Made by a program: the position numbers and the translations under genes. A DNA stretch of 64,000 bases. Source: Xiphophorus maculatus (Eukaryota; Chordata; Actinopteri; Cyprinodontiformes; Poeciliidae). Below the pieces are notes generated by a model. That model searched no databases, was not told the DNA's origin, and saw nothing but the letters and a program-made list of their open reading frames with translations. The first letter of the stretch is position 1. The number at the start of each line of letters is the position of its first letter. This document shows, one piece after another, positions 21,364 to 33,800 of this stretch. The stretch covers positions 24,973,868 to 25,037,867 of the forward strand of contig NC_036458.1 in NCBI RefSeq assembly GCF_002775205.1. The letters run 5' to 3'.

Positions 21364-22515
21364 GAGATTCTCCAGCTTTTCCTCAGTGTTGGTGTTTATT
21401 TAAATGCTTTTTCACACTGTACATTTATTTATCATTTCATTTTTTCTATAATATTGCATTGGGATGTTTGCTGTTATGGGTGCACACATTTAATAAACAC
21501 CTTTATGGGTTTATACGCCCAACATTGGGTGCATAAACATTAACCAGTGTCACAATCTTATACACCAAATTTGCCTGATATGATAATGAATCATCCACTT
21601 TGATCTGAAATAATGTTAGAAGTAACAAATGGGCTGTTTTGAATAATTTGGATAGCAGCACCCTTTGCAGATAAAAATTCTAAAAGATAAAAAAAAAAGC
21701 CTTCAGAGATATCGTTTACAATACTGTGGCAAGCCACAGTGTGGGAAGGATTCTGCTGCCTTTCTCCATGGGTCAAAAGACATGTTAATTACAGCTTTTA
21801 TTAGAAGTCTCATACTGAGCACTAACTTCGTTACAATACACTCGGAACCAGCTCTGAACAGACTTTTTGAATACTCAGCTCCTTCCCTTGTTGCTTTATG
21901 TGCTTGCCAATGCATGCATCAATAGAGATGTGAAAAATCTTCATTTTTGTTCCATCTGTCTCTCATAAAGAATGTGATGGTGACCATATGTGATGTACTT
22001 TCACTTCCAGAATGTATTTTGACTTGTGTCAACAATAAGTGAAGGCAGCTGGTGTTATGAAAGGAGTTGTAGTTGCAACAGGAAAATAATCAGAGCTAAT
22101 AGAAATCGGATGAACAGGCTTTAATAAGTTGGTGAGAGCTCTCTGCTTATTGACTTGGTATGTCAATAAGCTAATACCCCTGTCCCAGCCCAGCAACTGA
22201 TACAACAAAATAGCAAATTTGCATTACACACTATCTCTAAGACTACTTTTGATAATGCATATAACACGTTTCTTCCTAATATCATATGCTAACATCTGTT
22301 GTAAAGCTTCACATTTCAAAGGAGTGTGTCAATGTGTATATATATCTATATATATATCCACCTCTCCCTTTCTCCTCACAGTTGTCACTCCACGTCCAGC
22401 ATGACAGCTTTCTCATTAATTACACCAGAGATAAGTCAATACCAAGGGAGCTATTTCAAATAACTCATATTACTTACTGGATTAGGTTCTGTGTATTTGT
22501 ACCTGCACTTGTGAG
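21364..22515. other. Intergenic DNA, no gene seen
   Basis: A+T-rich sequence without supported features. Confidence 0.45.
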
Positions 22516-22592
22516 GGGGTGGGCATGCATGTGTGCGTGTGCGTGGGGATGTGGGTGTGTGTGTGTGTGCGCGTGGGGGTGGGTGGGCGTGT

Positions 22593-22623
<31 letters not shown>

Positions 22624-22632
22624 GGGGGGGGG
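22516..22632. repeat. (TG)n-rich tract ending in a long G run
   Basis: Alternating TG/CG dinucleotides with GTGGG blocks run into about 26 consecutive G residues (about 22607-22632). The 'proteins' read through it are low-complexity artefacts. Confidence 0.95.
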
Positions 22633-24000
22633 TGCCTGTCTTCCTTTCTTTGCTGTGGTTGTCATAAAAGTAGGTCTGCACCACACAAACAGTAAAGAGA
22701 TTGCTTGTAAAAAACACAACAGCTACAAACACAGACATGCAGACCATGCATGAAAAGAGAGGCTGTGTTATCTGCATTACATGAAAGGCGATTGGTATCA
22801 CAAACAACAAAGAACTGTTGTTTTGACAAAAGTACAGAAACATGGAGTTTCATTTATTGTCTGTGTAAAGGCAGAATAAAATGCTGTCTTTTCTAAATGG
22901 TGCATTTTGACATTGACAACTATAAAGGAGTTAAATCTCATGACAGCATTACTAAGACCTGCATCCATTCTTGAGTTTCATGACTAACAACATTACAGAA
23001 AGAATGATACTTCTAGGATCTAATGACAATTGACTGTTCTAGAAGGTAAGAGTGAGGAGCTTAGACTTTTTAAGAAATTCAAATAAAGCCATAATGTTTT
23101 CTGTCAGTCAGTCATCCCATGACCCAGGGGTCAGAAATGTGTTATGCTGGATGCTTGGACAGTTAGGTTGGCAACCAAAGTTACTGGGGCCAAACCTGGA
23201 AACATGTGATGACATCTAAAAAAATTATATTGCGTAAAAGTGCAACTTTTTTTTTATGTTCTTGATTGACCAGCAAACCTCCCTGACCTTTAACCCCATG
23301 GAAATTATCTGATTCTTTGTGCAGAGGAAGATAATAAACAAAACCCAACAAAGCAGATGATCTGAAGGCAGCTATCAATGCAAGCTGGACTTATATTACA
23401 CCTGCAGTGCATTGATACAGTAATTCATGCAAGTGAGAGGAGGCCCAACCAAGTATTGAGTGTATAGAAATGTACATACTTTTCAGAAACCTCACATTTG
23501 TGCTCAAACATCTGGTTGGTTGGTCTACTGTAATATTCTAATTTTCTGAGACAGAAATTTAGTTGTCTATACCTGTTAGCCATAATCATTAAAATTGCAA
23601 ATAAAACTTAAAAATAAATAAATAAATGAAAGCTCAAAATACTTTTTTCTACATGTAATGAATCTCTATAAATGGCATGTTTATGCAATGTTAACAGTGC
23701 ATTTCTCAAAATAATTTCTACAAACAGCAAAACAACAAAGCCAGCCTTTCTCAAAATATTTAATTCATTTCTCAAAAGTAAATATGTGTCAATGAACATG
23801 CCAGTGCTTCAGAATGATAAGTCCTTTTCTCATTGCATATGGATAAGATGTCAAATTAATTAGTCATGTTGTCAGCATAACACTGTACTTTGAGAGGATG
23901 TTCTGTTTTAAGTTATAGCTAAAGTTTTGATGATTGTAACTTGTAATTTTGGAAGCTCAATGGCAAGAGACCAGACAATGTTCATATTCATGTTTTTACT
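22633..24000. other. Intergenic DNA, no gene seen
   Basis: A+T-rich sequence; no exon or complete element recognised. Confidence 0.45.
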
Positions 24001-24099
24001 GTCATTTATTGAGAGACCAGGTCATTGTGATACAGAAAGGACAAGACAGCCCTGCAGAGAACAAGGAAAAAATTAGATATGGGAACATAAGGTAATCTC

Positions 24100-24400
24100 C
24101 TTAAAGATGCAGTACATAACTTTTATTTTTTAAAAAAGAATATTTTTGTTATATATTTGTTGAAACTAACACCAGTTACAGTATTGTGACAGTATAGTAT
24201 GAGACAAATAATGTGTGAAAAAATAAAGCTTCTTCACCTCCTCTTTGAGCTACTATTGTGATCTAAAGAAATGCACTGCTCCTGGTTAAAAACAGGCAAT
24301 TAGAGTCAGAGGAGGGTCTTAGCATTGTCAATCAACCTCAGATATGCGTGCACTGCTCAATGTACTAATGGTGAAGAAACAACTTACTGTTACAGAAAAA
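24100..24400. mobile_element. Probable fish SINE/MITE family copy
   Basis: GATGCAGTACATAACTTTTA near the left end, then AATGCACTGCTCCTGG and GAGGAGGGTCTTAGCATTGT, with GTCAATCAACCTCAGATATG, resemble an abundant fish repeat. Boundaries are not clear. Confidence 0.4.
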
Positions 24401-24442
24401 CTGTTTATCCATCGTTGTCAGTGGCCCCGCTAACTAGCCTAA

Positions 24443-24492
24443 GTATTCATGTAGCATTTATGTCAATCTCTGCAGATGGGGAAAAGATATAG
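24443..24492 (+). repeat. 50-bp exact duplicate, copy 2
   Basis: Identical over 50 bp to 21050-21099. The flanks differ apart from a short AGCATAGC motif near both copies. Confidence 0.9.
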
Positions 24493-24639
24493 CATAGCAG
24501 AAAGCAAGGGGGAGCGAATGAGCAGCATGTACACAACCATGAATGATAGAGCTAAGACTGTCCTTGTGGCTCTCTGTGTGTCCGGCACCGCACCATGTTT
24601 GTGTTTTCCTCCTGTTCTACCCCAATAAGTGGGGAAACC

Positions 24640-25990
24640 AATTTTATGTTAAAACAGTCTGCCATGAGCAAGTTACATTCCAGATATCATAAACTGGTTT
24701 ATGACTAGATGTATTAGTAAAGTAAGATATATCTAATTTAATTTGAGTAGTATAAATGATGTCAGATTTACCATTGAGTTGTATGGAAGCTTCAATTCAA
24801 GATATCTACAATGAAATATTGACTGTATGAAATACAGATATCTACAATTAAATTACCGGTATGACTAGTTATAGTCAATCTATCTCGCTTTTTGTTCTGA
24901 CTAGACATAATTCTAAATAAAGATTTCTTGAACGACACCATAATTCAAGATATTTTAATTGCATTTTTTGATAGGAGATATGTATATTTGGCATGTGCAA
25001 ATTAAATTGCAGATATCTTCAAAGCAATAATGACTAGGCAAAACTAAATTACACATATCTGAAATGATCATTTTAACTTGGCAAAAGTCCTTTTAAAAAT
25101 ATCCCCAAATGAATTAGAGATATATTTAATTACACACATTTTATAATGTGTGTAATTAATACAGAATATTATCTTGAATTAATATTCTGTCTCATCAGAA
25201 TGACATTACTGATATCTTGAATTTGTTTTATGTCAAAATGTCACAGACGTATGTGGCATTTAGAAGTTTCAATTAAGCAATGAAAAAGAAAACATATTAA
25301 AAATTATTTTTGAAATTGCACTATTTTCAGTTTGGGAATGGGTTGACAGAAGCACTTCTAACTTTTTGGAGCCATTATTAAGTGCATTGTGAATAAAGAG
25401 AAAATTCTTCGCATATTTTTTAAGCAGTCGTTAAGTCTAAGTTTTCCGCATACTGTATTCCTTAAAGTTGAGCTTTTTCTCCATTTTAACAATTTTATGC
25501 AAAATTCTGCAGACAGGCAGACTTTTGAATAAAATGCAAAGACATAGTTTTGACTAGTCATAGTTACTTTTGAGGTTTCTTAAATTGTAATTACAGATGT
25601 GTGACATGTCAGATGACAAATCTGGCGATCTCATTTGAGATATCTTTTGATAGTTTGACTTGTCAAAATGAAATTGAAGATATGTTGAATTGTTATTCTT
25701 ACTGTCTGAATGTAACTGCAGATATCTTAAATTACCATTCTGGATATTTAAAGTATATATCCAGTATCTATTTAATAGACACATTCCTTTTGTATTAATT
25801 AGTTGTGTCTAGTATTGTATCTGTATTTGTAGGTATCTGGAATGTAATTATGGATAGTCAGACAAAACCCATTTTATGTTAAAAAGGCATGCCACAACTC
25901 ACAAACCAATTTCATATATCTGGAACGTAAGAACGATGAAATTGATTTTATGTTAAAATAGCCTGCCATATATTATTTTCCATTTAGAAC
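24640..25990. repeat. Degenerate GATATCT/GACTAG repeat array
   Basis: About 1.3 kb in which AGATATCT-like and TGACTAG-like motifs alternate with AAATTA stretches roughly every 35-45 bp. Flanking copies of ATTTTATGTTAAAA.AG.(C/A)TGCCA appear near 24640, 25870 and 25950. It reads as an old, diverged tandem repeat bounded by a related unit. Confidence 0.6.
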
Positions 25991-25999
25991 CTGCTGTAC

Positions 26000-27660
26000 T
26001 CTTTTGGGGTCAAGTGAATACGGAGCCCTTTATTGATTATTTGCATGCCGATAAGTGTTAAGTATAAACAAATACAGAACACATTTATGACCTTAGCTAC
26101 ATGTTATGCACATCCCCAGACGGGCCTTTAACAACATACAACAGTTTAGAAGATTACAAAGCAACATACCATGATAAAATGTACATAAACACTGGCACTA
26201 ACTAGACCCCAATGAAACAATAGCCATCCTGGAACCATCATGGGCTAGCAGCTAAGATTAACAGTCAGCTTTTCATCAAACTATGGGATTCAATTTGTGT
26301 CAAAAATAAGTAGAAGTCAAAAGTGTAGAAGTTGTTGGTCTATGATGTTGCTATGTGTCTTTGGTTGATGTCTATGGTCTTAATCCTTTATGGATATGTT
26401 GATGCTGTATATGTAGATGGTGCATAAGTAGATGTTGCATATGTGTTTGCTACATATGGAAAAGTTGCATTATGTCTGTAGCTGCATCATGGTTATTACG
26501 CACTGCCACCTTGTCAATTCATCTGCAGTAAAGCAGTGAATCCCTTGCAGTTGTTTTTTGATGCGATTGCCCCTGTGGTTGGTTCATGGAGTTGTATGAA
26601 TGTCTTTAACTTCTGTGATTGAAAATGTCATGGGTCCATGCTATTAGTTTAAGTCCTTGGTACTTGTTGTTGATGAGTGCTGCTGTTGTCTGTTCTCGTC
26701 ATCATTAATAACTTTTGAAATAGGTATTGTTGTGTGATCAAAGTGCTTATTAGATATTACAAAAATGGTGGTCTTTCAATATTAGTGGTTTCAAAATGTT
26801 AAGATTTCTACCTCGTATTTTCTTTTGGTATTAATCAGGGCAGCTAAGGAAGACATAGTTCAGGCTATTTACTATGTGTAAATGTGTGCTCACATTGGAA
26901 AGACCCAGACTGCTATACACAATGTCTAGAGTCTGAGCCACCAGATTGTTAACCAATTAAAAATTGATTTTGACAATAGGGGGCATAATGGAAGCTAACC
27001 ACTTTTTTCTTTTTTGGGAAATTTGTTTATATTAATATCAACAAAGAATACATAGTTATTTTTGAAGCACTCACTAATATTAAAAATGATCAAAATGCCA
27101 CCCGTGTCGTTCACACCCTCACACTCCGTCCCACTGAACCGGAAATAGCTTACCGCAATTCTGCCGTGAACCATTACCGCCACCTGCTGGATCAGTCTCG
27201 TCCATGCACTACTTCAAAATAATGCACCTGTGCAAATAAAGGTTTTTAGTACAGTCTTAAAAGTAGATACAGGATGTGTAAAGTGATCCAACTATTTGTT
27301 TTCAATTCTTACTGAATTTTACCGCAGAAATTATGCTACGTATTAAACCATTGCAGCTCCGGCTTTATGATAAGAAATTATTGTCATGCTTTTGAAGTGG
27401 TCATTGAAAAAAAAAAGTCCCAAACAGGAGTTTTACTTTGAAAATCCTCACCGGATATTTCAAGTTTCCTCATTTCCAGTAGAGCTGACGGTGAGATGTT
27501 CCTGAAGTTGCGATATGCTTCGTTAGTGATTGTGATTTGGTCATTTTAAAGCTTTTTTCTCCACACAAACACATATAATTACATCGATAACATCTAGCGG
27601 AAGAACAGATGTCATTGTGATCGCGAGAAGACCGTTTGAATTCAGATTAAAACGGAACAC
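26000..27660. other. Intergenic DNA 5' of ube2z
   Basis: No exon or element can be firmly recognised. The last few hundred bases presumably include the ube2z promoter, but I see no TATA box. Confidence 0.4.
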
Positions 27661-27712
27661 TTTATTGAGGGTTGGTAAAAATATACATTTAAGCTAACGA
27701 GAGACAGCCACC

Positions 27713-27775
27713 ATGTCGTGGGAAGAATTTCCTTGTTCGCTGGACTCGCCTCAAGCCGCCTTGTTCTGTGATTGA
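27713..27775 (+). CDS. Possible upstream ORF in ube2z 5' leader
   Basis: A 20-codon frame begins at an ATG in a strong context (GCCACCATGT) and ends at TGA 112 bp before the ube2z ATG. Its peptide starts MSWEEFPCSL and resembles no family known to me. If the leader is unspliced and starts upstream of 27713, this frame could reduce ube2z translation. Confidence 0.35.
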   Translation: MSWEEFPCSLDSPQAALFCD

Positions 27776-27887
27776 GCTGGTAAATAGAAAAGTAAAGGGA
27801 ACTTCTTACTCAAGAGTCAATGAGGCTTACTAGTTTCAATACAAGTTAGTGCACACCAGATTTATCTAGCTTGCTAGCTCGTAAGCT

Positions 27888-30800
27888 ATGGCGGACAGCT
27901 TTGGAGAAGAGTACAGCGGCAGTTCCCATGACTTAGGCGTTCCCGGACAAGGTAGCGGTGCCTTCCCACTGCCCACTTTAGCCAACTCTTTGCCCGGAGA
28001 ACATCCTGCAGCGAGCGGTGCGCACCCTAGCCCGAACTCGGCCTCTCCTTCTCCGACTACAGCGGCGCTGGGTGGCCTGACCGCTGTAGTGTCCCCTATG
28101 TCCGCTGTTACCTCTGATGCTACCGGGTTTGGGAACACATTTACCTCCGGCTCTTCGATACCTGTCGTGGCCGTGTCCCCGATCGTACACACGTCCTCAC
28201 CCCTGTCCGGTGTCGGCCTAGGGGTGGCTGGGTTGGCAGGAGGGGGCCTCTTGTCCCAAATCCACGCCACTTCCTGGGACCCGACTCTTAGTGCAGACTG
28301 GGACAACGAGAAGGCATCCCAGCAATGCATTTTGAGGATAAAGAGGTAAATAACGAGTAATTGGAGACTGTTTGTATGGTTTACTGTAAACAGCTTTTTT
28401 TCCTCCTAACATGTAATAAGGCCTAGACTAGGAACGAAGCCGTAGAAAGTAAGACAACTTCCTTCAAAGTATTGTTGTTACTAAACTCTTAATTAAAATT
28501 GCATTCGACGACGTTATACCAAGTAATTAATGATTATTTTACAGTTTGCTTTAACGAATTGAATATGTACTTAGTCCCTGCTCTGTAGCCTAATAAACAA
28601 TGCCGCCTGCTCCAGCTACTGTATAACTGACGCTCACACATTTCTAATAAGTTGACATATTTTATTTTAATTTCTTCTACCATTTCAACACTTTGTTTTA
28701 AAATGAACGGTAAGCAGACTTTGCAGGTATTGAAAGCAGCAGCACTGTTCCAGCTTCAGCAGAAAGTGAAAGCAAAACCTAAGCTTTGCCCTCACCAAAC
28801 GGAAAAAAGAAAACAAAGTCAACTAAAAGGAAGAAATTAATTTTACGCCATCTTACTGTAATTAATTTCACCTTATCTGTTGTATAAATTTATAAAATGT
28901 CTACTTGGAATTATTTCCTTATTATAATATTTAACTGGATGTTCAATATTTTATAACATGCATATTATAAGGAGGAGGAATACCAGGGGACTATACAATT
29001 CCATTTAATAGACACATTCCTTTTGTATTCATTTTTTAAAATCTTCTTTTACTTTCTAGCTACCTCTATAGACATACAGAAACAAAAATATGTTTTATAA
29101 TGATGGATGTAGATGTGTATAGCAGTGGTTCTCAAATGGGGGTACGTGTACCCCTGGGGGTACGTGGAGGTACTGCAGGGGGTACGTGAGGCTTTTCAAA
29201 ATATCTTTAAAAAATCAGTAGGCTCCTCATAATAAGTCTTGGAAAAAATTCTTTTGTGATAAGTTCGATAAAATATAAATGTGTGTTCATGCACTGAATT
29301 TTATATTCAGTATTTAGTTTCAATATCCTTTAAAATAAAACGGTTTGACTGGTTTTATACCTTCCTGGTGGTCACCGTCTTCTGTTTTTCTTTTTTGTTT
29401 AACCATGCAATGTTTGCAATATGGATGTATTTGTCAGGTTCACTGATATAAGTTGTTTGGCTTTAATAAATCAGACAGTGATTTTACAGCACTGTACCTC
29501 TTTTTAATTCCAAAAATGTTTTGCCCGTGTCAGGGGGTACTTGACTAAAAATATATTCTTAAGGGGGTACATCACTGAAAAAAGTTTGAGAACCACTGGT
29601 GTATAGCAATACAATTACAATACTATTCATAATTAAGCCATAAATTGTCCATCTGAGGTTATTTCTGATGCTCAATATCAGGAGGGATTTCACCATCTAC
29701 ACCTGGCAGATTGGAAGCCTTTGAAGTTATTGGTGACATGTGGTCACACTTCTGCTTACCAATGAGAAGAATGGCTGCTGCACTGCACTAGTTGCAGTCA
29801 GATGACATATTAATTTCTGGTGAACCACGTGGATTACAATAATCCAGCCATGATGATACAAGGGCCTTGATCCCTCTCCAGATCACTGAGAAGGAGATAG
29901 TCTTCCATCTTGACTGTAAATTTGATTAGAAAACCTGCTGGAATAAACACCTGAGAGACCAGATCAATCTTAGGTATGGTTATGCTGGAATCATAGCACT
30001 TCAAAGAACTTAGACAGTGTTTGAAAGATCACTGATAGAACCAGCGGTCTTCATTAGTTTGTATGATAAATGTATGTTAGTTTGTATGTTCTTTCATTGC
30101 AGGGATATTATGTCCATATACAAGGAACCCCCCCCTGGGATGTTTGTTGTTCCGGATCCTCAAGACATGACCAAGGTAATGAACACAGACCAATCACCAT
30201 GTGGGAAATGTTCCCCACTTTAACCAGATCCCCTCCTTTCCTTCTTTTAGCGTTCTCCTCATGCTCCTGTTTTCATTCTGGGACATTTTAATAATGGCTC
30301 TCTGTGGTTATTCCTTACAGGGTCTGAGCCCTGTCAATGAACCTGATGTATGTGCTGCTCAACTCCTAACCATTTTTCTCTGCTACTCTACAGCTAGTTT
30401 TCCCACAACAGCCTACCATGACAGGTCAGGCTAGTTAGCATAGTCACCGATGAAAGGGGACAAACTGTTTTCTTGAAATGGTAAATTGTTTTTCTGCCAT
30501 TAGCACACTTAGCAGCCCATACGTGAGTCTGATTGACAGCTCTATGACCCTCGTCTTGGTCATAGAGTGACTGGTTGTTTCTGAGTGAACTGTTTATTTG
30601 TTCTTATGACAGCAGGACCATATTAAGAACACAAAGGACTTATTTTTTTTTATTTAATTTTTTTGCAGAAAAATAAACTGGGTTTACAAAAAACACTGGG
30701 TTACAAAAAATAGTTTTTGGAAGTAGTTTTTTTTCAACTGAATTAGGACTATTTTGCACAGCTGACTCCAAAAATGACAGTCAGGTCAGTTTTTTATTCT

Positions 30801-33800
30801 GATTTGATTTAGAGAAATCGGATCTTCTGACTAAATCGATTACATTTTTGTGACATTATCAGTTCATTTCCTTTTTTAAAGAAAGCTTTAATTACTACTT
30901 AGATAGTGGATGGATAAGTACATTTGACAGATTTGGATGTATTTTTCTCACATTTTTTAAATCTTTCCTGTGCTTCATAATTATCTTCCACATTTTAGAT
31001 CCATGCTCTGATCACAGGACCGTTCGACACACCGTATGAGGGCGGCTTCTTTCTTTTCTTGTTCCGCTGTCCCCCTGACTATCCCATCCATCCACCTCGG
31101 GTAAAGCTCATCACAACCGGACAAAACACAGTGCGTTTTAACCCCAACTTCTACCGCAACGGCAAGGTGTGCCTCAGCATCCTGGGGTGAGTCTGCCTCT
31201 CTGGCTTTGTGTGCTTTTCGCTGTCTTAGAATCCTGAAATTTAAGCCCATTTGTTGTGTTGCCACATGAACCTGTGATAAATAGAAATATTCTGGGATGA
31301 TACACATTTTCTTAACTTTGTAGTCTCTGATCATATTAGCTACTTAAAAACATGGAGTCATGTTTTTTTAACATGGAGTCATGCCTGTATTCACACAGGC
31401 AGAAAAACAAACAGATTTTGCCTGGGTAACATGAGCTACCTTCAAAAAGTTATGTTAAGGTCATACGTCAAAATAACAGACATGATAAAGAAAAGCTCAT
31501 TCCCTTTAGATTTCAGTGATCTGAATATTTTTTGTGTTTGGGGAGTTTTTGTGATGTACTTTTTATTTGTTTAGTAAATATTGATGTGGTTGGAGGTTAC
31601 TGGCTTTTTTTGGAAGTCTTAAAATTAAATGATTAAAAAAAATCTGGTAAATACCAGAACAGTGGATATGTCATGTTTATTTTTTGGCTATAAATAGAAA
31701 GTATTCCAGTAATGACTGTATGTAAATTAGTTGTGCTGTTGTATGTGTAGGACGTGGACTGGCCCTGCATGGAGTCCAGCACAGAGCATATCATCTGTCC
31801 TCATCTCCATCCAGTCCCTGATGACGGAGAACCCCTATCACAATGAGCCCGGCTTCGAGCAGGTAGCGCCTCCTAGCAGGGCTGCTAACACCATGCAGCT
31901 GTGACAACAGCAACAACACAAAGCTGAGTGTTTCCATTACAAATGTGTGCAAAACTTTGTCTATATTCTGCTAATGTTGAAAAAACACAATTTCACAGTT
32001 GCGGTGTTTCCATTGAATAAGAAATGAAAGTAAAATCACACATGAGTAAGTTTGTTTTTGCATTAGCTTGTTCACGTCATTAAAAATCTTGGCAGCAATG
32101 GATTTAAACAGTTCAGGGTTTCCCCCAAGAAAACTTGCTAAGCCCAGAGGTCCGGGCACTGATTCAATCCACCCCGTTTTTGTATTAAAAGTTGGGGCAT
32201 GCTGTGGTGGCGTAGGGGATAGCTCGACTCACTTTTGGAGGCCTTGAGTCCTCAACGCGGCTGTCGCGGGTTTGATTCCTGGACCCAGCGACATTTGCCG
32301 CATGTCTTCCTCCTTTCCTGTCAGCCTACTTTCATATAAGGGAGACTAGAGCCCACAAAAGACCCCTTGGGGGGGAGGAAAAAAAAAAAAGATGTTAAGT
32401 TTACAGGAAATTTAAAAATGTTACTGGGTAATTATGTTACTGGAAAACTTTATTCACAAAACTTAAACATACAACTATAGAGTCTTCAAAACAACAAACC
32501 CAAAAAAATACTACTAATAAATTTAAATTTTTTGCACATCTGTTAAATCCCAATTAGGTAATCAGCCAGTGGATCTAAAAACACGATATAATACTGATCA
32601 CAAAATGAACTACCATAATTAACTGATGAAGGCCCCCATAAATGCTAACATTTTAACCCAGACCACAGATATAGAAATTTAACATTTGTTTATTCAGAAT
32701 GACAATGCTGTTAAATTTGATTTAGTGGTTTTAGCAGAGATAACTTAAAATACTTAAAATTGTTTAACATTTAAAATAAAGAGTTTCAGGAGCTAACAAG
32801 TTTACTTTTTAAAAGTGCAAATAACAATCTCCGTAGTTATATTGTATTGTTACCATAGCTACAATCTGATGCTGTGAGTTTATTCTTTTTGTTTGAGCAA
32901 TTATTTTTTTTCACAAATATAAATATGGAAATTATTTGAAAACAGAGCAAGCCAAAAGCGGGTTGTCTTGGTGAAATGAGTTTTTGCATTAACCATATGT
33001 GCTAATAGAGCTAAGATCTCAGGACTGCATCATGTCAGAGACTCCACAGAAAGTTTTAGAACTGTGTGCTTTTGAACAGGAGCGCCACCCAGGGGACAGT
33101 AAGAATTACAACGAGTGTATCCGCCATGAGACAATGAGGGTGGCTGTATGTGACATGCTGGAAGGCAAAGTTCCCTGTCCTGATGCTCTGAGGTGAGAAA
33201 ACACACATTCTCACTAAGGATTATATGTATGCCGCATTTACTGTCTTCTTTCTGTCTGGTGTAATGTGGAATGTTTTGCATGTGATGTTTAGCAGTGTGA
33301 TGGAGAAGTCCTTCCTAGAATACTATGACTTCTATGAAGGAGTCTGCAAAGAGAGGCTGCATCTGCAGGGTCAGAACATGCAGGTAAATCTGTTTTATTT
33401 TGAACTATTTTTAAAATCTTTACATCTGAAACATTGAGACATGACAAGAGCTTGATTATCACCTCAAGGTCACAGGTCCAGTCTATGATCGGTTACAAAA
33501 TTCCTTCTTTTTAACATTTCCATTTACAAAAAAAACAGATCTAGAACACGAAGCAGGAACAAAAGACCACTATTCTGAAAAGACATTACTTTTTGTACAT
33601 AACCATAAGGAGATTCAGGAAGGAGCCAGCGTCTGGTGACAATTTTTTATTTATTTATTTGATACAAATATTTTATATTGTCAGGTAGAAATACTGTTCT
33701 ACCCAGAATAAAGGTGGTATTTCAATCTGGAGAGACTCAGACGGAGATAAGAAGACAATTAGAAGAGTTTATTGACAAACAGAATTTAAAGTCTTTGGCG

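Noticed and set aside
22286..22843. Several 60-155-codon frames on both strands
   Set aside because: They run through the TG/poly-G tract and encode only low-complexity sequence.
27866..28330. 154-codon minus frame opposite ube2z exon 1
   Set aside because: It is a shadow frame in a G+C-rich exon; the plus strand carries the conserved E2 sequence.
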